This document shows, in pieces, positions 34,689-44,463 of a DNA stretch of 64,000 nt. The position numbers were made by a program, and so were the translations under genes. Source of the stretch: Sphingosinicellaceae bacterium (GTDB lineage: Bacteria > Pseudomonadota > Alphaproteobacteria > Sphingomonadales > Sphingomonadaceae); assembly GCA_019285715.1 (NCBI GenBank), contig CP079108.1:186001-250000 (forward strand), read 5' to 3'. The notes below the pieces were generated by a model. It was not told the DNA's origin, searched no databases, and worked only from the letters and a program-made list of their open reading frames with translations. Each line of letters begins with the position of its first letter. The stretch's first letter is position 1.

Positions 34689-36145
34689 ACCTGACGGCCC
34701 ACCTCTCACCGAAATGGCAGCAGCGGCTCGGTCCGGCGGCGGTCGGGCGCATCGCGACGCGCTTCCTGCCGTTCGCCGATGCGGCGACGCCGGAGCTGCC
34801 GTTGCCGCGCCTGCTGCGGCTGTCGCTGTTCCAGATCACCTGCGGCATGGCGGCGGTGCTGCTGACCGCGACGCTCAACCGGGTGATGATCGTCGAGCTG
34901 CACATGTCGGCGCTACTGGTGGCGCTGATGGTCTCGATCCCGCTGCTGTTCGCCCCGGCGCGCGCGCTGATCGGCTTCAAGTCGGACAACCACCGCTCGG
35001 CGCTTGGCTGGAAGCGGGTGCCCTACATCTGGTTTGGGACCCTGCTGCACTTCGGTGGTTTCGCGATCCTGCCGTTCGCGTTGCTGGTGATGAGCGGCAA
35101 GGGGGTCTTTTCGGCACATTACGGCGAGGCCGGCGCGGTTCTCGGCTTCCTCCTCGTCGGGGCGGGGACCGCGACAGTCCAGACCGCGGGCCTTGCGCTC
35201 GCCACCGATATCGCGCCCGCCGAAAGCCGCCCGCGGGTCGTGTCTCTGCTGTATGTCATGCTGCTCGTCGGAATGCTGGTCAGTTCGCTGGTCATCGGCG
35301 CACTGCTCCGCGACTTCAGCCCGACCCGGCTGGTCCAGGTCGTGCAGGGCGTCGGGCTGCTGACCATGCTGCTCAACCTGACCGCGCTGTGGAAGCAGGA
35401 GGCGCGGACCGCGCGCCCGCCGGTCCCCGAGGTCGCCCCCGATTTCCGTGCCAGCTGGCGCGAGTTCATCACCGTGCCGCGCCACCGCCGCCTGTTGATC
35501 GCGGTCGGGCTTGGTGCGGCGGCATTCGCGATGCAGGATGTGCTGCTGGAGCCGTTCGGGGGCCAGATCCTCCACCTGACGGTCGGCGCGACGACGGTGC
35601 TGACCTCGCTGTGGGCGACGGGCACTCTGCTCGGCCTCGCGCTAGCGGCGAAGATGCTGGCGCAGGGCCATGACCCGCACCGCCTCGCCGGGATCGGTGC
35701 CGCGGTCGGCACGCTCGCCTTCACGGGTGTGATCTTTGCCGGCGCGCTGGTCGAGCCCGGCCTGCTCCGCGCCGGTGCTGCCGGCATCGGTTTCGGCGGC
35801 GGGCTGTTCGCGGTCGGCACGATGACCGCGGCGATGGCACTCGCCCGCGGCGGTGCGGCGGGTCTTGCGCTTGGCGCCTGGGGCGCAGTCCAGGCGACCT
35901 GCGCCGGCCTCGCGATCCTGGCTGGCGGACTGCTCAAGGATATCGCGGGCAGCATCGCCCTGCAGGGCGGCTTCGGCGCGGCACTGGTCGGCCCGGCGAC
36001 GGGTTACGGTGCGGTCTATGCGCTCGAGATCGGGCTGCTGTTCCTGACCATCGTAGCGCTCGGGCCGCTGGCGCGCTCGACCGAGGATACCAACGACTCC
36101 GGTGACACGCGAGGCCGCTTTGGTCTTGCGGGTTTCCCGGGCTGA
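34685..36145 (+). CDS. lhaA: Light-harvesting complex I assembly protein LhaA (PucC family)
   Basis: A 486-residue, 12-helix major facilitator protein. The opening RLSLFQITCGMAAVLLTATLNRVMIVEL and FKSDNHRSALGWKRVPYIWFGT, plus FAMQDVLLEPFGGQIL, identify the PucC/LhaA family. Placed between bchM and puhA this is LhaA, needed in Rhodobacter for LH1 assembly around the reaction centre. The last 20 residues are polar. A 21-base gap with GAGGAGAGAAACC precedes puhA, the first real spacer after bchL. Confidence 0.93.
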
Positions 36146-36166
36146 GCGAAGACGAGGAGAGAAACC

Positions 36167-36940
36167 ATGGCACCGATGCATTTCACCGCCGGCCTCGACA
36201 TCGCCGAACTGGTGCTGTGGGCGTTCTTCCTGTTCTTTCTGGGACTGATCATCTATCTGCGCCGCGAGGATCGCCGCGAGGGTTACCCGCTCGAGGACGA
36301 CGTCACCGGGCGTATCAATTCGCCGGGCGGCATCCTCGAGATGGCCAAGCCCAAGACCTTTGTCCTGCCCTTCGACCTCGGCACGGTGACCCAGCCGAAC
36401 GGCGACCGCGACAGCATGAACCTGCGCGCCCGCCGCACTGGGCCGTGGGCCGGGTCGCCGCTGGTGCCGACCGGCAATCCGCTGACCGCCGGCGTCGGCC
36501 CCGGCTCGTACGCGCTGCGCGCCGACCGCCCCGACCTCAACATGGAAGGCCATCCGCGCATCGTCCCGATGGTCGGGCACCCCGACTTCTACGTCTCCCG
36601 CCGCGACCCCGATCCGCGTGGCTTTGCGGTGGTCGGCGCTGACCGGGTCGTCGCCGGCACTGTCGTCGACGCCTGGATCGACACCGCCGACCGGGTCGTC
36701 CGCTACCTCGAGGTCGCGCTGCCGGGCGGCGGCAGCGTCCTCGCCCCGATGTTCATGGCAACCGTCGAGCGCAAGCGCCGGATCATCGAGGTCGATGCGC
36801 TGCTCGGCCACCAGTTCGCGGGTGCGCCACCAGCGCCCGTCGACGGCACCATCACGCTGCTGCAAGAAGAGCTTGCGCAGGCCTATTTCGGCGCTGGCTA
36901 TCTTTACGCCACCGCCGCCCGTCAGGAGCCGATCCTGTGA
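36167..36940 (+). CDS. puhA: Photosynthetic reaction centre H subunit
   Basis: A 257-residue protein with one membrane helix at about 9-30 (DIAELVLWAFFLFFLGLIIYL) followed by RREDRREGYPLE, the classical H-subunit N-terminus, and a globular cytoplasmic beta-rich domain (GNPLTAGVGPGSYALRADRPDL, FAVVGADRVVAGTVVDAWIDTAD, LLGHQFAGAP). It caps the reaction-centre L/M core, which is not encoded in this window. A strong ribosome-binding site (GAGGAGAG) precedes the ATG, fitting the high protein demand. It overlaps puhB by four bases. Confidence 0.97.
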   Translation: MAPMHFTAGLDIAELVLWAFFLFFLGLIIYLRREDRREGYPLEDDVTGRINSPGGILEMAKPKTFVLPFDLGTVTQPNGDRDSMNLRARRTGPWAGSPLVPTGNPLTAGVGPGSYALRADRPDLNMEGHPRIVPMVGHPDFYVSRRDPDPRGFAVVGADRVVAGTVVDAWIDTADRVVRYLEVALPGGGSVLAPMFMATVERKRRIIEVDALLGHQFAGAPPAPVDGTITLLQEELAQAYFGAGYLYATAARQEPIL

Positions 36941-37575
36941 GCGAGTACGACCACGAGCCGATCCGCGGGCTGCCGGGCAATCTCCCCGCCGGCGAAACCC
37001 TATTGTGGCAGGGCGCACCCGACTGGCGGCGCCTCGCCCGCGACGCTTTCCACGTCCGCATCGTCGCGGTGTATTTCGCCGCGCTTTTGGTGTGGGCGGT
37101 GATCGACACGCTGGCCGGCTCGGCGACCTCGCCGATCGGCATTGCGCTGACTGCCGCGCTGGCCGTGGTCTGCGTCGCGCTGCTCTGCGGGCTGGCGTGG
37201 CTGTCCGCTAAGACGACCGTCTATACAGTGACCTCGAAGCGCGTTGTGATGCGCTTCGGCATGGCGCTGCCCAAGTGCGTCAATCTCCCCTTCAGCCAGA
37301 TCGCGACGGCGCAGCTTGCTGCCAACCCCGACGGCACCGGCGACATTGCGTTGGCGCTGACCGCGAAAGGCCTCGGCTACGCAACATTGTGGCCGCATGC
37401 CCGCGCGTGGAAGTTGGCGCTGCCCGAGCCGACACTGCGGTCGCTTCCTGATGCCGCGACTGTCGCAGCTCTGCTGGCCGATGCGTGCACGGCCGCTGTC
37501 CCCGGTGGCCGGCGCGTCGACGCAGAGCCTACCGCGCTTGCCCAGCCGGCCTTCGGCGGCGCGGTGGCGGCATGA
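36937..37575 (+). CDS. puhB: Photosynthetic complex assembly protein PuhB
   Basis: A 212-residue membrane protein. It opens with a soluble segment (SEYDHEPIRGLPGNLPAGETLLWQGAPDW) typical of PuhB, has membrane helices at about 42-60 and 65-88, and a bacterial PH-like region (YTVTSKRVVMRFGMALPKCVNLPFSQI). In Rhodobacter PuhB helps reaction-centre assembly. The GTG at 36937 overlaps the puhA stop (GTGA), and the ATGA at its end overlaps puhC. Confidence 0.93.
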   Translation: MSEYDHEPIRGLPGNLPAGETLLWQGAPDWRRLARDAFHVRIVAVYFAALLVWAVIDTLAGSATSPIGIALTAALAVVCVALLCGLAWLSAKTTVYTVTSKRVVMRFGMALPKCVNLPFSQIATAQLAANPDGTGDIALALTAKGLGYATLWPHARAWKLALPEPTLRSLPDAATVAALLADACTAAVPGGRRVDAEPTALAQPAFGGAVAA

Positions 37576-38036
37576 GCAGCCACGTGCACCAGGACCCCAC
37601 CGTCCCGCGCGGGGCGTTGCTAGCCGCCGGCGGCATGGTGGTGCTGACCCTGCTTGCGGTCGCCAGCGTCCGCCTCGGCTTTGTTTCCCCTGCCGGCGAC
37701 CCGGCTGCGGTCCGCGTGGCCGAAAACGCGCGTCCGGTCGCCAGCCGCGACCTCGTCTTCCTCGACGGTGCCGACGGTTCGGTCGAGGTTCGCGACGCCG
37801 CCACCGGCACGGTCCGTGTCGCGGTCGCCGCGAACAGCAAGATCGGCTTTATCCGCGGCGTCATGCGCGGCCTGGCTCGCGCCCGGCATCTGCGCGGCCT
37901 CGACAAGGCGGCACCCTTCCGCCTGACGCGCTGGTCGAACGGCAATCTCACCCTGCTCGATCCTGGCACCGGGCAGTCGGTCGAGCTCGGCTCGTTCGGC
38001 CCGACCAACCGCGCGGCCTTCGAGGCGCTGCTGTGA
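37572..38036 (+). CDS. puhC: Photosynthetic complex assembly protein PuhC
   Basis: A 154-residue protein with one N-terminal membrane helix (about 14-36) and a periplasmic part reading [40 protein letters not shown] and [28 protein letters not shown], the conserved PuhC core. PuhC affects organisation of the reaction centre-LH1 complex. It is coupled by overlaps to puhB and to the next small gene. Confidence 0.92.
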   Translation: MSSHVHQDPTVPRGALLAAGGMVVLTLLAVASVRLGFVSPAGDPAAVRVAENARPVASRDLVFLDGADGSVEVRDAATGTVRVAVAANSKIGFIRGVMRGLARARHLRGLDKAAPFRLTRWSNGNLTLLDPGTGQSVELGSFGPTNRAAFEALL

Positions 38037-38314
38037 CGCGCTTCGACACGCTTTGCACGGTCTCCGTCGAGGTCACCGCCGACCGCTGCCGCGCCGATGT
38101 CGTCCTCGACGGCGATGTCGCGATCAATCCAGGCGACAAGGTTCGCGTCCACGGCGCGCCGATCCGCTGCGGTATTGGCCATTCGCTGGAGGTCCGCCGC
38201 ACCGCGACCGTCGAGCGCGCCGGACCTCTGCGTCGCGCCTGGACCCGGGCGACCGGCTACCTGGCCCTGACCGAGCTGTACGAAGTCAGCTTCCTGCCCG
38301 GAGTCGCACGATGA
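38033..38314 (+). CDS. Small conserved gene between puhC and acsF, function unknown
   Basis: A 93-residue basic protein ([20 protein letters not shown], then [19 protein letters not shown] and [13 protein letters not shown]) starting with GTG at 38033 in a GTGA overlap with puhC and ending in an ATGA overlap with acsF. It has three Cys, is predicted soluble, and is beta-rich. An open frame at this place is a common feature of proteobacterial photosynthesis clusters, which suggests a role with PuhC or with the cyclase AcsF, possibly as an accessory subunit. No named domain is recognised. Confidence 0.8.
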   Translation: MTRFDTLCTVSVEVTADRCRADVVLDGDVAINPGDKVRVHGAPIRCGIGHSLEVRRTATVERAGPLRRAWTRATGYLALTELYEVSFLPGVAR

Positions 38315-39363
38315 ACGCACGCGTCGATCCGACCACGCTGCAGGTCGCGCAGGAAGACACGGTGCTGGCGCCGCGATTCTACACGACCGACTTCGACGCC
38401 CTCGACAAGCTCGACGTGTCGAGCGTGCGCGGCGAGTGGGATGCGCTGATTGCCGAGATGTCGGCCGACCCCAACAAGCATCATTTCAAGCGCACCGAGG
38501 CCTTCGACGGCGTAATCGAGCGGCTCGAGCCGGCGTTGCGCCGCGAGTTCACCGATTTCCTCGTCAGCTCGATGACGTCGGAGTTCTCGGGCTGCATCCT
38601 CTACGCCGAGATCGCGCGACGGGCGAAGAACCCCGACGTCAAGATGCTGTTCAAGCTGATGGCGCGCGACGAGAGCCGCCACGCCGGCTTCATCAACGAT
38701 AGCCTCAAGGACGCCGGCATCGGCATCGACCTCGGCTTTCTGACCAAGACCAAGAAATACACGTTCTTTCGCCCGAAGTTCATCTTCTACGCGACGTACC
38801 TCAGCGAGAAGATCGGCTATGCCCGCTACATCACGATCTACCGGCACCTGAGTGCCAATCCTGAGCGCCGCATCCACCCGATCTTCGAGTGGTTCGAACT
38901 GTGGTGCAACGACGAGTTTCGCCACGGCGAGGCCTTCGCCTTGCTGATGCGCTCGGACCCCACGCTGCTGTCGGGCCTTAACAAATTGTGGATCCGGTTC
39001 TTCCTCGTCGCGGTTTATGCGACGATGTATGTCCGCGATCACAACCGGCCGGCCTTCCACGCAGCTCTCGGGATCGATCCGACCGAGTACGACTACACAG
39101 TCTTCCGCACGACCTCGGCGATTACCCGGCAGGTCTTCCCGGTCGTTCTCGACAGCGATGCGCCGCGTTTCCGTAGCTTGATGGAGCGGCTGCGAGTCCT
39201 CGCCGGCGGCATCGAGGCGGCGCGCCGGCAGGGCGGCATCGCGGGCACCCTCAAGCGCTACGCACTGACGGCTGCAGTCGGCTTCAACTTCGCGCGGCTC
39301 TACCTCCAGCCAACGATCACCAACGCCGCGCCCGCCACCGTCCGGCTGCAGCCCGCGTGGTGA
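38311..39363 (+). CDS. acsF: Mg-protoporphyrin IX monomethyl ester oxidative cyclase (aerobic)
   Basis: A 350-residue diiron enzyme that forms ring E of (bacterio)chlorophyll with O2. Seen are the N-terminal [30 protein letters not shown], and the ExxH iron-binding motifs in [11 protein letters not shown] and [15 protein letters not shown]. No oxygen-sensitive BchE is present in the window, which fits an aerobic phototroph. Start ATG 38311 overlaps the upstream gene (ATGA), and its TGA overlaps puhE. Confidence 0.97.
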   Translation: MNARVDPTTLQVAQEDTVLAPRFYTTDFDALDKLDVSSVRGEWDALIAEMSADPNKHHFKRTEAFDGVIERLEPALRREFTDFLVSSMTSEFSGCILYAEIARRAKNPDVKMLFKLMARDESRHAGFINDSLKDAGIGIDLGFLTKTKKYTFFRPKFIFYATYLSEKIGYARYITIYRHLSANPERRIHPIFEWFELWCNDEFRHGEAFALLMRSDPTLLSGLNKLWIRFFLVAVYATMYVRDHNRPAFHAALGIDPTEYDYTVFRTTSAITRQVFPVVLDSDAPRFRSLMERLRVLAGGIEAARRQGGIAGTLKRYALTAAVGFNFARLYLQPTITNAAPATVRLQPAW

Positions 39364-40157
39364 GTTGGGTCGATCATGGTTGGCCGCTGGTCTATGCGGG
39401 CGGGCTGTGGTTCGTCGCCACCGGCGCGGTGCTCGCCCTCGATTCGCGCAAGTCCGCGAGTTACGCACGCAGCCTGGTGCTGACCGGTGTCCTCGCTTGC
39501 GTAAGCCTCGTCGCAATCGCCTACACCGCCGACGACGGGTCTCCGCTCGCGGCTTATGTCGGGTTTACCGCATCGCTGCTGATCTGGGGCTGGCACGAGC
39601 TCGCCTTCCTCACCGGGGCAGCTGCCGGCCCGCGTCGCGATCCGCTGCCCGAAGGTGCGACAGGGTGGACGCGGTTTCGGCTCAGTGCGGCGACGCTTAT
39701 CCACCACGAACTCGCTCTCGCGTTGACCGCAGCGCTGCTGACCGGGCTGTGCTGGCGCGCCGCGAACCCGGTTGCGGCGCAGGCGTTCGGGCTGCTGTTC
39801 GCGATGCGACTTTCGACCAAGCTCAACATCTTCGTCGGCGTCCCGCACTTCGATACGACGATGTTGCCGCCGCACCTGTCGTACTTAAGTACGTATTTCC
39901 GTTCGCGGCGCGTGGGGCTACCGATGGTGCTCAGCCTGATGACGCTGATTGGACTTGCGGTTGCACTCGGCAGCCGCGCGGCGTCGCTGACGGGTGGTGC
40001 GGCGGTCGGTGCAAGCTTGGTCTTTGCGCTAGTCGCGCTCGGGCTGCTCGAGCATCTGTTCCTGGTCATGCCGACCCGGGATGCGGCGCTGTGGCGCTGG
40101 GCAAAACCGGGCAAAGTGACAAATAACGCCTATCGGACAACCGGGGCGGCGGAGTAA
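39360..40157 (+). CDS. puhE: Photosynthetic complex assembly protein PuhE
   Basis: A 265-residue integral membrane protein with about seven helices, of the PuhE family ([72 protein letters not shown]). Loss of PuhE in Rhodobacter perturbs reaction-centre and pigment levels. Two adjacent GTG codons (39357 and 39360) could start it; 39360 gives the 4-base GTGA overlap with acsF used throughout this operon. Confidence 0.9.
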   Translation: MSWVDHGWPLVYAGGLWFVATGAVLALDSRKSASYARSLVLTGVLACVSLVAIAYTADDGSPLAAYVGFTASLLIWGWHELAFLTGAAAGPRRDPLPEGATGWTRFRLSAATLIHHELALALTAALLTGLCWRAANPVAAQAFGLLFAMRLSTKLNIFVGVPHFDTTMLPPHLSYLSTYFRSRRVGLPMVLSLMTLIGLAVALGSRAASLTGGAAVGASLVFALVALGLLEHLFLVMPTRDAALWRWAKPGKVTNNAYRTTGAAE

Positions 40158-40168
40158 GGGGAGTGGTT

Positions 40169-41389
40169 ATGGACTATGAAGCGCTTTTCCAGGCGGAACT
40201 CGACGGTCTGAAGACCGAGGGCCGCTACCGCATCTTCGCCGAGCTCGAGCGCAAGGCGGGGAGTTTCCCCCGGGCGACCCAGTACGAGGGCGACGGTACC
40301 CGCGACGTCACCGTGTGGTGCTCGAACGATTACCTCGGCATGGGCCAGCACCCCGACGTGCTCGCGGCGATGCACGCGACCCTCGACGCCTGCGGCGCGG
40401 GCGCCGGCGGCACGCGCAACATCAGCGGTACTACTCATGCGCACGTAGTGCTCGAGCGCGAGCTCGCCGACCTGCACGGCAAGGAAGCCGCGCTGCTGTT
40501 TACCTCGGGCTACGTCTCGAATTGGGCGGCATTGTCGACCTTGGCCTCGAAGCTGCCGAACTGCGTCGTGTTGTCGGATGATGGCAACCACGCCTCGATG
40601 ATCGAGGGTATCCGCCACAGCCGCGCCAAGTGCATTCGCTGGCGCCACAACGACGTCGCGCATCTCGATGAGCTGCTGTCGGCGCTCCCCGCCGACTGCG
40701 CCAAGCTGGTGGCGTTCGAGAGCGTATATTCTATGGACGGCGACATCGCGCCGATCGCCGATATCCTCGACGTCTGCGAGAAGCACGGCGCGATGAGCTA
40801 CCTCGACGAGGTCCACGCGGTCGGCCTTTACGGCCCGCGCGGCGGTGGCATCGCCGAGCGCGAGGGCCTGATGGACCGGATCACGGTGATCGAGGGCACG
40901 CTCGGCAAGGCGTTCGGCGTCATGGGTGGCTACATCGCCGGGTCATTCGCGATGTGCGACTTCGTCCGCAGCTTCGCCTCCGGCTTCATCTTCACCACCG
41001 CGCTGCCGCCGGCGCTCGCCGCTGGTGCCACCGCCTCGATCCAACACCTCAAGGCGTCGAGCGTCGAGCGCGAGGCGCACCAGGAGCGCGTTGCCAAGGT
41101 CCGCCGCCGCTTGAACGCCATCGGCATCCCGATGATGGATAACCCGAGCCACATCATCCCGGTGATGGTCGGCGACCCGCACCACTGCAAGATGATCAGC
41201 GACTGGCTGCTCGACAGCCACGGCATCTACGTCCAGCCGATCAACTACCCGACCGTGCCCAAGGGCACCGAGCGCCTGCGCATCACGCCCTCACCCGTCC
41301 ACACCGACGGCGACGTCGACCGGCTGGTCTCGGCTCTCAGCGAAATCTGGAGCATGTGCGCTCTCGCACGGGTCGCCGAGGCGGCCTGA
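40169..41389 (+). CDS. hemA: 5-aminolevulinate synthase
   Basis: A 406-residue PLP enzyme that condenses glycine and succinyl-CoA to 5-aminolevulinate, the first step of tetrapyrrole synthesis in alphaproteobacteria. Seen are [44 protein letters not shown], and the PLP Lys in [15 protein letters not shown]. The ATG at 40169 follows AAGGGGAG at five bases; the GTG at 40163 is inside that ribosome-binding site and is rejected. It ends the superoperon, tying precursor supply to pigment synthesis. Confidence 0.96.
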   Translation: MDYEALFQAELDGLKTEGRYRIFAELERKAGSFPRATQYEGDGTRDVTVWCSNDYLGMGQHPDVLAAMHATLDACGAGAGGTRNISGTTHAHVVLERELADLHGKEAALLFTSGYVSNWAALSTLASKLPNCVVLSDDGNHASMIEGIRHSRAKCIRWRHNDVAHLDELLSALPADCAKLVAFESVYSMDGDIAPIADILDVCEKHGAMSYLDEVHAVGLYGPRGGGIAEREGLMDRITVIEGTLGKAFGVMGGYIAGSFAMCDFVRSFASGFIFTTALPPALAAGATASIQHLKASSVEREAHQERVAKVRRRLNAIGIPMMDNPSHIIPVMVGDPHHCKMISDWLLDSHGIYVQPINYPTVPKGTERLRITPSPVHTDGDVDRLVSALSEIWSMCALARVAEAA

Positions 41390-41428
41390 TCTAAGGCCGC
41401 CAAGCCTACCGCGGGACGCGCGCGGGCA

Positions 41429-41457
41429 CTCACGGTACCGGCATGCGTTACCGTGAG
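41429..41457 (+). terminator. Stem-loop after hemA (possible end of the superoperon)
   Basis: CTCACGGTA and TACCGTGAG form a perfect 9-bp stem with an 11-base loop, 40 bases after the hemA stop. No T-run follows, so it may be a Rho-assisted terminator or an mRNA 3' stabiliser rather than an intrinsic terminator. Confidence 0.45.
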
Positions 41458-42139
41458 CGTGGGCCCGGTAGCCGCCGGCCGTTAGTTTAGGCGGATAGCA
41501 TCCCGGTCTCCTGGCGTTACTAGTGCTGGGTCTTGGCGATGCGACGTTGGTCGCGCTGCGGGTGTTCCCCTGACATTGTCGCATTCCTTCGCCGCGCCCC
41601 TGACGTGAGCGGTAGCTGGCGCCGCCAAGCTTCGGCGTCCGATGCAGGATCGGATTTACAGGCTCCGCGACCTTCGACGGAGCGTACGGCGCCGCCGCGG
41701 ATCGGTCGGGTGCGCCTGCGCGAGCGCCCGAACTTTCAGAAGGCCCTTCGCCGTAACGAATAACCTGATGCGCTCCATCGAATAATCTTTCAAAAATGTC
41801 TTCTCTTTGGAGCGGTCCGGCCAATACCCGGCCTATCCGAAGACCAATACCGTTTGGTATTGTGTTGCTGCCTCGACATGTTTTCGTATCCGCAACATTA
41901 ACCAAGATTGCAAACCGACATGTTAAAGTACGGTTTGTCACGATTGCATTCAGCGTGCGCGAATTAGGACGCTAGCGACATGAATGTATCTTGTGCGCAA
42001 CGAAATGCCTGATTGTTGCTTCACGAAGCCACTCAGACGCGCCAATTTGCAAATTATTGTTAGGCTTTGTGTCGGATTTCCTTACATTCCGTTCACGTAA
42101 TGAAACCTTAAGTCGCTCTAATTGCACGTTTCGTGGTGT
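41458..42139. other. 680-base gap with no convincing gene
   Basis: Short open frames on both strands here have shadow-like or low-complexity compositions, and none has a ribosome-binding site plus a recognisable protein. From about 41760 onward the DNA is clearly more AT-rich than its surroundings. It contains a 7-bp inverted repeat CAATACC-GTTT-GGTATTG (41845-41862). It leads into the sigma-54 promoter at 42140 and could hold an upstream activator site. Confidence 0.4.
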
Positions 42140-42154
42140 TGGCACGGGTTTTGC
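42140..42154 (+). promoter_or_regulatory. Sigma-54 (-24/-12) promoter before the PEP-CTERM gene
   Basis: TGGCACGGGTTTTGC matches the RpoN consensus TGGCAC-N5-TTGC at every conserved base, with GG and GC exactly 12 bases apart. Predicted transcription start is near 42166, giving a leader of about 30 bases that contains the TAGGAG ribosome-binding site of the gene at 42197. Confidence 0.8.
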
Positions 42155-42196
42155 GTACATCTTAAGCGGGGGCTGTTTGCGTTAGGAGTTTTTTAA

Positions 42197-42877
42197 ATGC
42201 GGATTTTGAACAGGGCTTTGTTTCCCGTCGTTGCTTTGCTTGCCGTCGCCGCGGTACCGGCTGCTGCAGTGACGTTCACGTCTTCGGCTGGCGCTCCCGA
42301 CAAGGGCCCCGCCGCCGGTGAGAGCATTCTCGTCGACTTCAACGGCGTTAACGGCGGTCTTCCGGCCGGCTATACGCTGAGCGGCGACTACACCCTGGCG
42401 ACCGGCACCACGAAGGCTGCAGCGGCTCCCGCCGGTGACGCCACGCAGTACCTCTACACGTCGCCGTCGAAGGGCACTGGCGTCGCGACGCTGTCGACGC
42501 TCGATCTGTCGACCGTCAGCTTCTACTGGGGCTCGATCGACAACTACAACACCGTCGACGTTCTCGGTGCGAACGGCGTCGTCCTGCTTACCATGAACGG
42601 TACGCAGTTCTCGCCGGCCAACGGTGCCCAGGGCGCCTCGAACACCAACCAGCGCGTGTTCTTCACCGCTGGTGCCGGTGAGGTGATCACCGGTCTGCGC
42701 TTCCATGCAACCGGTATTGCCTACGAAATCGACGATGTCGCCGGCACCCTCGCCAGCGGCGGCAACCCGTCGACGGTCCCCGAGCCCGCGACCTGGGCCC
42801 TGATGATCGGTGGTTTCGGCATGGTCGGCATCGGTGCCCGCCGTCGTCGCAACGCCACGTCGCGCGTCAGCGCCTAA
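42197..42877 (+). CDS. Secreted PEPxxWA-CTERM domain protein
   Basis: A 226-residue exported protein. Residues 1-23 are a signal peptide (basic MRILNR, hydrophobic core, AAA). The mature part is rich in Gly, Ser, Thr and Asn with little Lys, like an extracellular beta-sandwich (VDFNGVNGGLPAGYTLSGD, VSFYWGSIDNYNTVDV, GLRFHATGIAYEIDDVAG). It ends with VPEPATWALMIGGFGMVGIGARRRR: the PEP motif, a hydrophobic helix and a basic tail, recognised by exosortase for sorting to the envelope or matrix. TAGGAG precedes the ATG, an RpoN promoter lies 43-57 bases upstream, and a strong terminator follows. Confidence 0.9.
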   Translation: MRILNRALFPVVALLAVAAVPAAAVTFTSSAGAPDKGPAAGESILVDFNGVNGGLPAGYTLSGDYTLATGTTKAAAAPAGDATQYLYTSPSKGTGVATLSTLDLSTVSFYWGSIDNYNTVDVLGANGVVLLTMNGTQFSPANGAQGASNTNQRVFFTAGAGEVITGLRFHATGIAYEIDDVAGTLASGGNPSTVPEPATWALMIGGFGMVGIGARRRRNATSRVSA

Positions 42878-42919
42878 GCGCCTTTCGGCCTCGTGCCGAA
42901 ACCGCAAGCGTACGAAATC

Positions 42920-42952
42920 GGGCGCGGGGACTTCGGTCTCCGCGCCCTTTTT
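42920..42952 (+). terminator. Intrinsic terminator after the PEP-CTERM gene
   Basis: A 12-bp stem starting GGGCGCGG, with one wobble pair, closed by a TTCG tetraloop and followed by five Ts. It ends 26 bases before the stop of the converging halogenase-like gene and may serve both directions. Confidence 0.88.
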
Positions 42953-42978
42953 CATGGGTGCAGCGGGGCGCACCCACG

Positions 42979-44463
42979 CTACGCGGCGCAATAGCCCTTC
43001 ACGAACGCCTCGTGGGTCGGCATCGCGGCGAGCGCGGTGGCGATGCCTCGCTTAAGGTCGCCGAGAACGCGCTGCAGCTCGCCGGGCTGGAGCAGCTGCC
43101 CCAGCGGATGCCAGTCGCCCGGCACGACGCGCTGGCCGAGCATCACCGAAACCCAGGAATCGACGCGGAACAGGTCGTCGCCGCCCTGGTAGGCCATCGC
43201 GGATTCGCGGAACAAGGCGATGCGTTCGGACAGCGAGGCGGGGATCGGCATGTCCCGGCAGCGCCGCCAGAACGGCGTGTCGTCGCGCTCGGTCGCCTTG
43301 TAGTGGAGGATGATGAAGTCGCGGATGCCGGTCCATTCGCGTGTCGACTGGGCGTTGAAGCGCGCCGCCTGCGCGGTGTCGGTACCGCCGAAGGGGAACA
43401 GCTGGATTAGCCGGGTCACGGCAACTTGGATCAGGTGGATGCTGGTCGATTCGAGCGGCTCGATGAACCCCGAGGCGAGGCCGAGCGCGACGCAGTTGCG
43501 GGACCAAGTGCTGGCCCGCATGCCGGTGCGGTACCGGATCGGGCGCGGGTCGAAGAGCCGCTTGCCGTCGAGGACACCGATCAGTCGTGCGCAGGCTTCG
43601 TCCTCGGACAGGAAGTCGCTGGCGTAGACGATGCCGTTGCCGACGCGGGACTGCAGTGGGATGCGCCAGCGCCAGCCCTCGCCGTGGGCGATGGCGCGGG
43701 TGTACGGCACGGGCGGGCCGACACTTTCGGTCTGTACCGCGAGCGCGCGGTCGGTGGCGATCCACTCGCCCCAATCGTTGAACGGGACCTTGAGCGCGTC
43801 GCCGATCAGCAAGGCGCGGAAGCCGGTGCAGTCGATGAACAGGTCGCCCTCGATGCGCTCGCCGGACTCGAGCTCGAGCGCCGAGATGTCGCCGCTCTCC
43901 GGATCAAGCTCGACGTTGCGGATCTTGCCCTCGACGCGGCGCACCCCGGCAGGTTCGGCGAGCGCGCGCAGGAACCGCGCATAGCCGGTCGCGTCGAGAT
44001 GGTAGGCATACGCGGCAGCGGGCTGCTGGCCGAGCGCGAAGCGGCCCGCCAGAGCTGCCTGCTGCTCGAGCGAAAAGGTGCCGTAGTCGTCGGCGGTGAT
44101 ACCGGCGCGCTTCGCCTCAAGCCAGAAATGCTGGAAGTCGCCCATCCACACCGACCGGCCAACCGATCCGAAGGGGTGGAAATAGCGGTCGCCGTCGCGG
44201 CCCCAGTTCTCGAACGCGATGCCAAGTTTGAACGTCGCCTGCGTCGCCCGCATGAACGCCGGCTCGTAGATGCCGAGCAGCTCGTGGAAGGTGCGCGCGG
44301 TCGGGATCGTCGACTCGCCGACGCCGACCGTGCCGATCTCGTCGGACTCGACCAATGTGATCTCGATCAGCGGCCCGAGCTGCTTGACCAGCGCCGCCGC
44401 CGCCACCCACCCAGCGGTACCGCCGCCGGCGATGACCACGCGTTCGACCCGCTTGTTGCTCAC
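42979..44463 (-). CDS. Tryptophan halogenase family flavoprotein
   Basis: A 494-residue flavin-dependent halogenase-like protein. Seen are the FAD loop VIAGGGTAGWVAAAAL, TVGVGESTIPT, the hallmark WRWRIP (WxWxIP motif) in GEGWRWRIPLQ, and GFIEPLESTSIHLIQ. In sphingomonads and Caulobacter, proteins of this type regularly accompany TonB receptors and SapC in sugar-uptake loci, and their real substrate there is not known. The GTG at 44463 overlaps the stop of the sugar transporter by four bases. It is the last gene of a leftward unit with the transporter and the LacI regulator. Confidence 0.88.
   Translation of the reverse strand: MSNKRVERVVIAGGGTAGWVAAAALVKQLGPLIEITLVESDEIGTVGVGESTIPTARTFHELLGIYEPAFMRATQATFKLGIAFENWGRDGDRYFHPFGSVGRSVWMGDFQHFWLEAKRAGITADDYGTFSLEQQAALAGRFALGQQPAAAYAYHLDATGYARFLRALAEPAGVRRVEGKIRNVELDPESGDISALELESGERIEGDLFIDCTGFRALLIGDALKVPFNDWGEWIATDRALAVQTESVGPPVPYTRAIAHGEGWRWRIPLQSRVGNGIVYASDFLSEDEACARLIGVLDGKRLFDPRPIRYRTGMRASTWSRNCVALGLASGFIEPLESTSIHLIQVAVTRLIQLFPFGGTDTAQAARFNAQSTREWTGIRDFIILHYKATERDDTPFWRRCRDMPIPASLSERIALFRESAMAYQGGDDLFRVDSWVSVMLGQRVVPGDWHPLGQLLQPGELQRVLGDLKRGIATALAAMPTHEAFVKGYCAA

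Noticed and set aside
41291-41941. A 216-codon minus-strand frame covering the end of hemA and the following gap
   Set aside because: It overlaps hemA, has no recognisable motif and is rich in Arg, Ser and Pro; the gap is better described as non-coding.
41533-42185. Two short plus-strand frames in the gap after hemA
   Set aside because: No ribosome-binding sites, low-complexity sequence, and the second overlaps the sigma-54 promoter.
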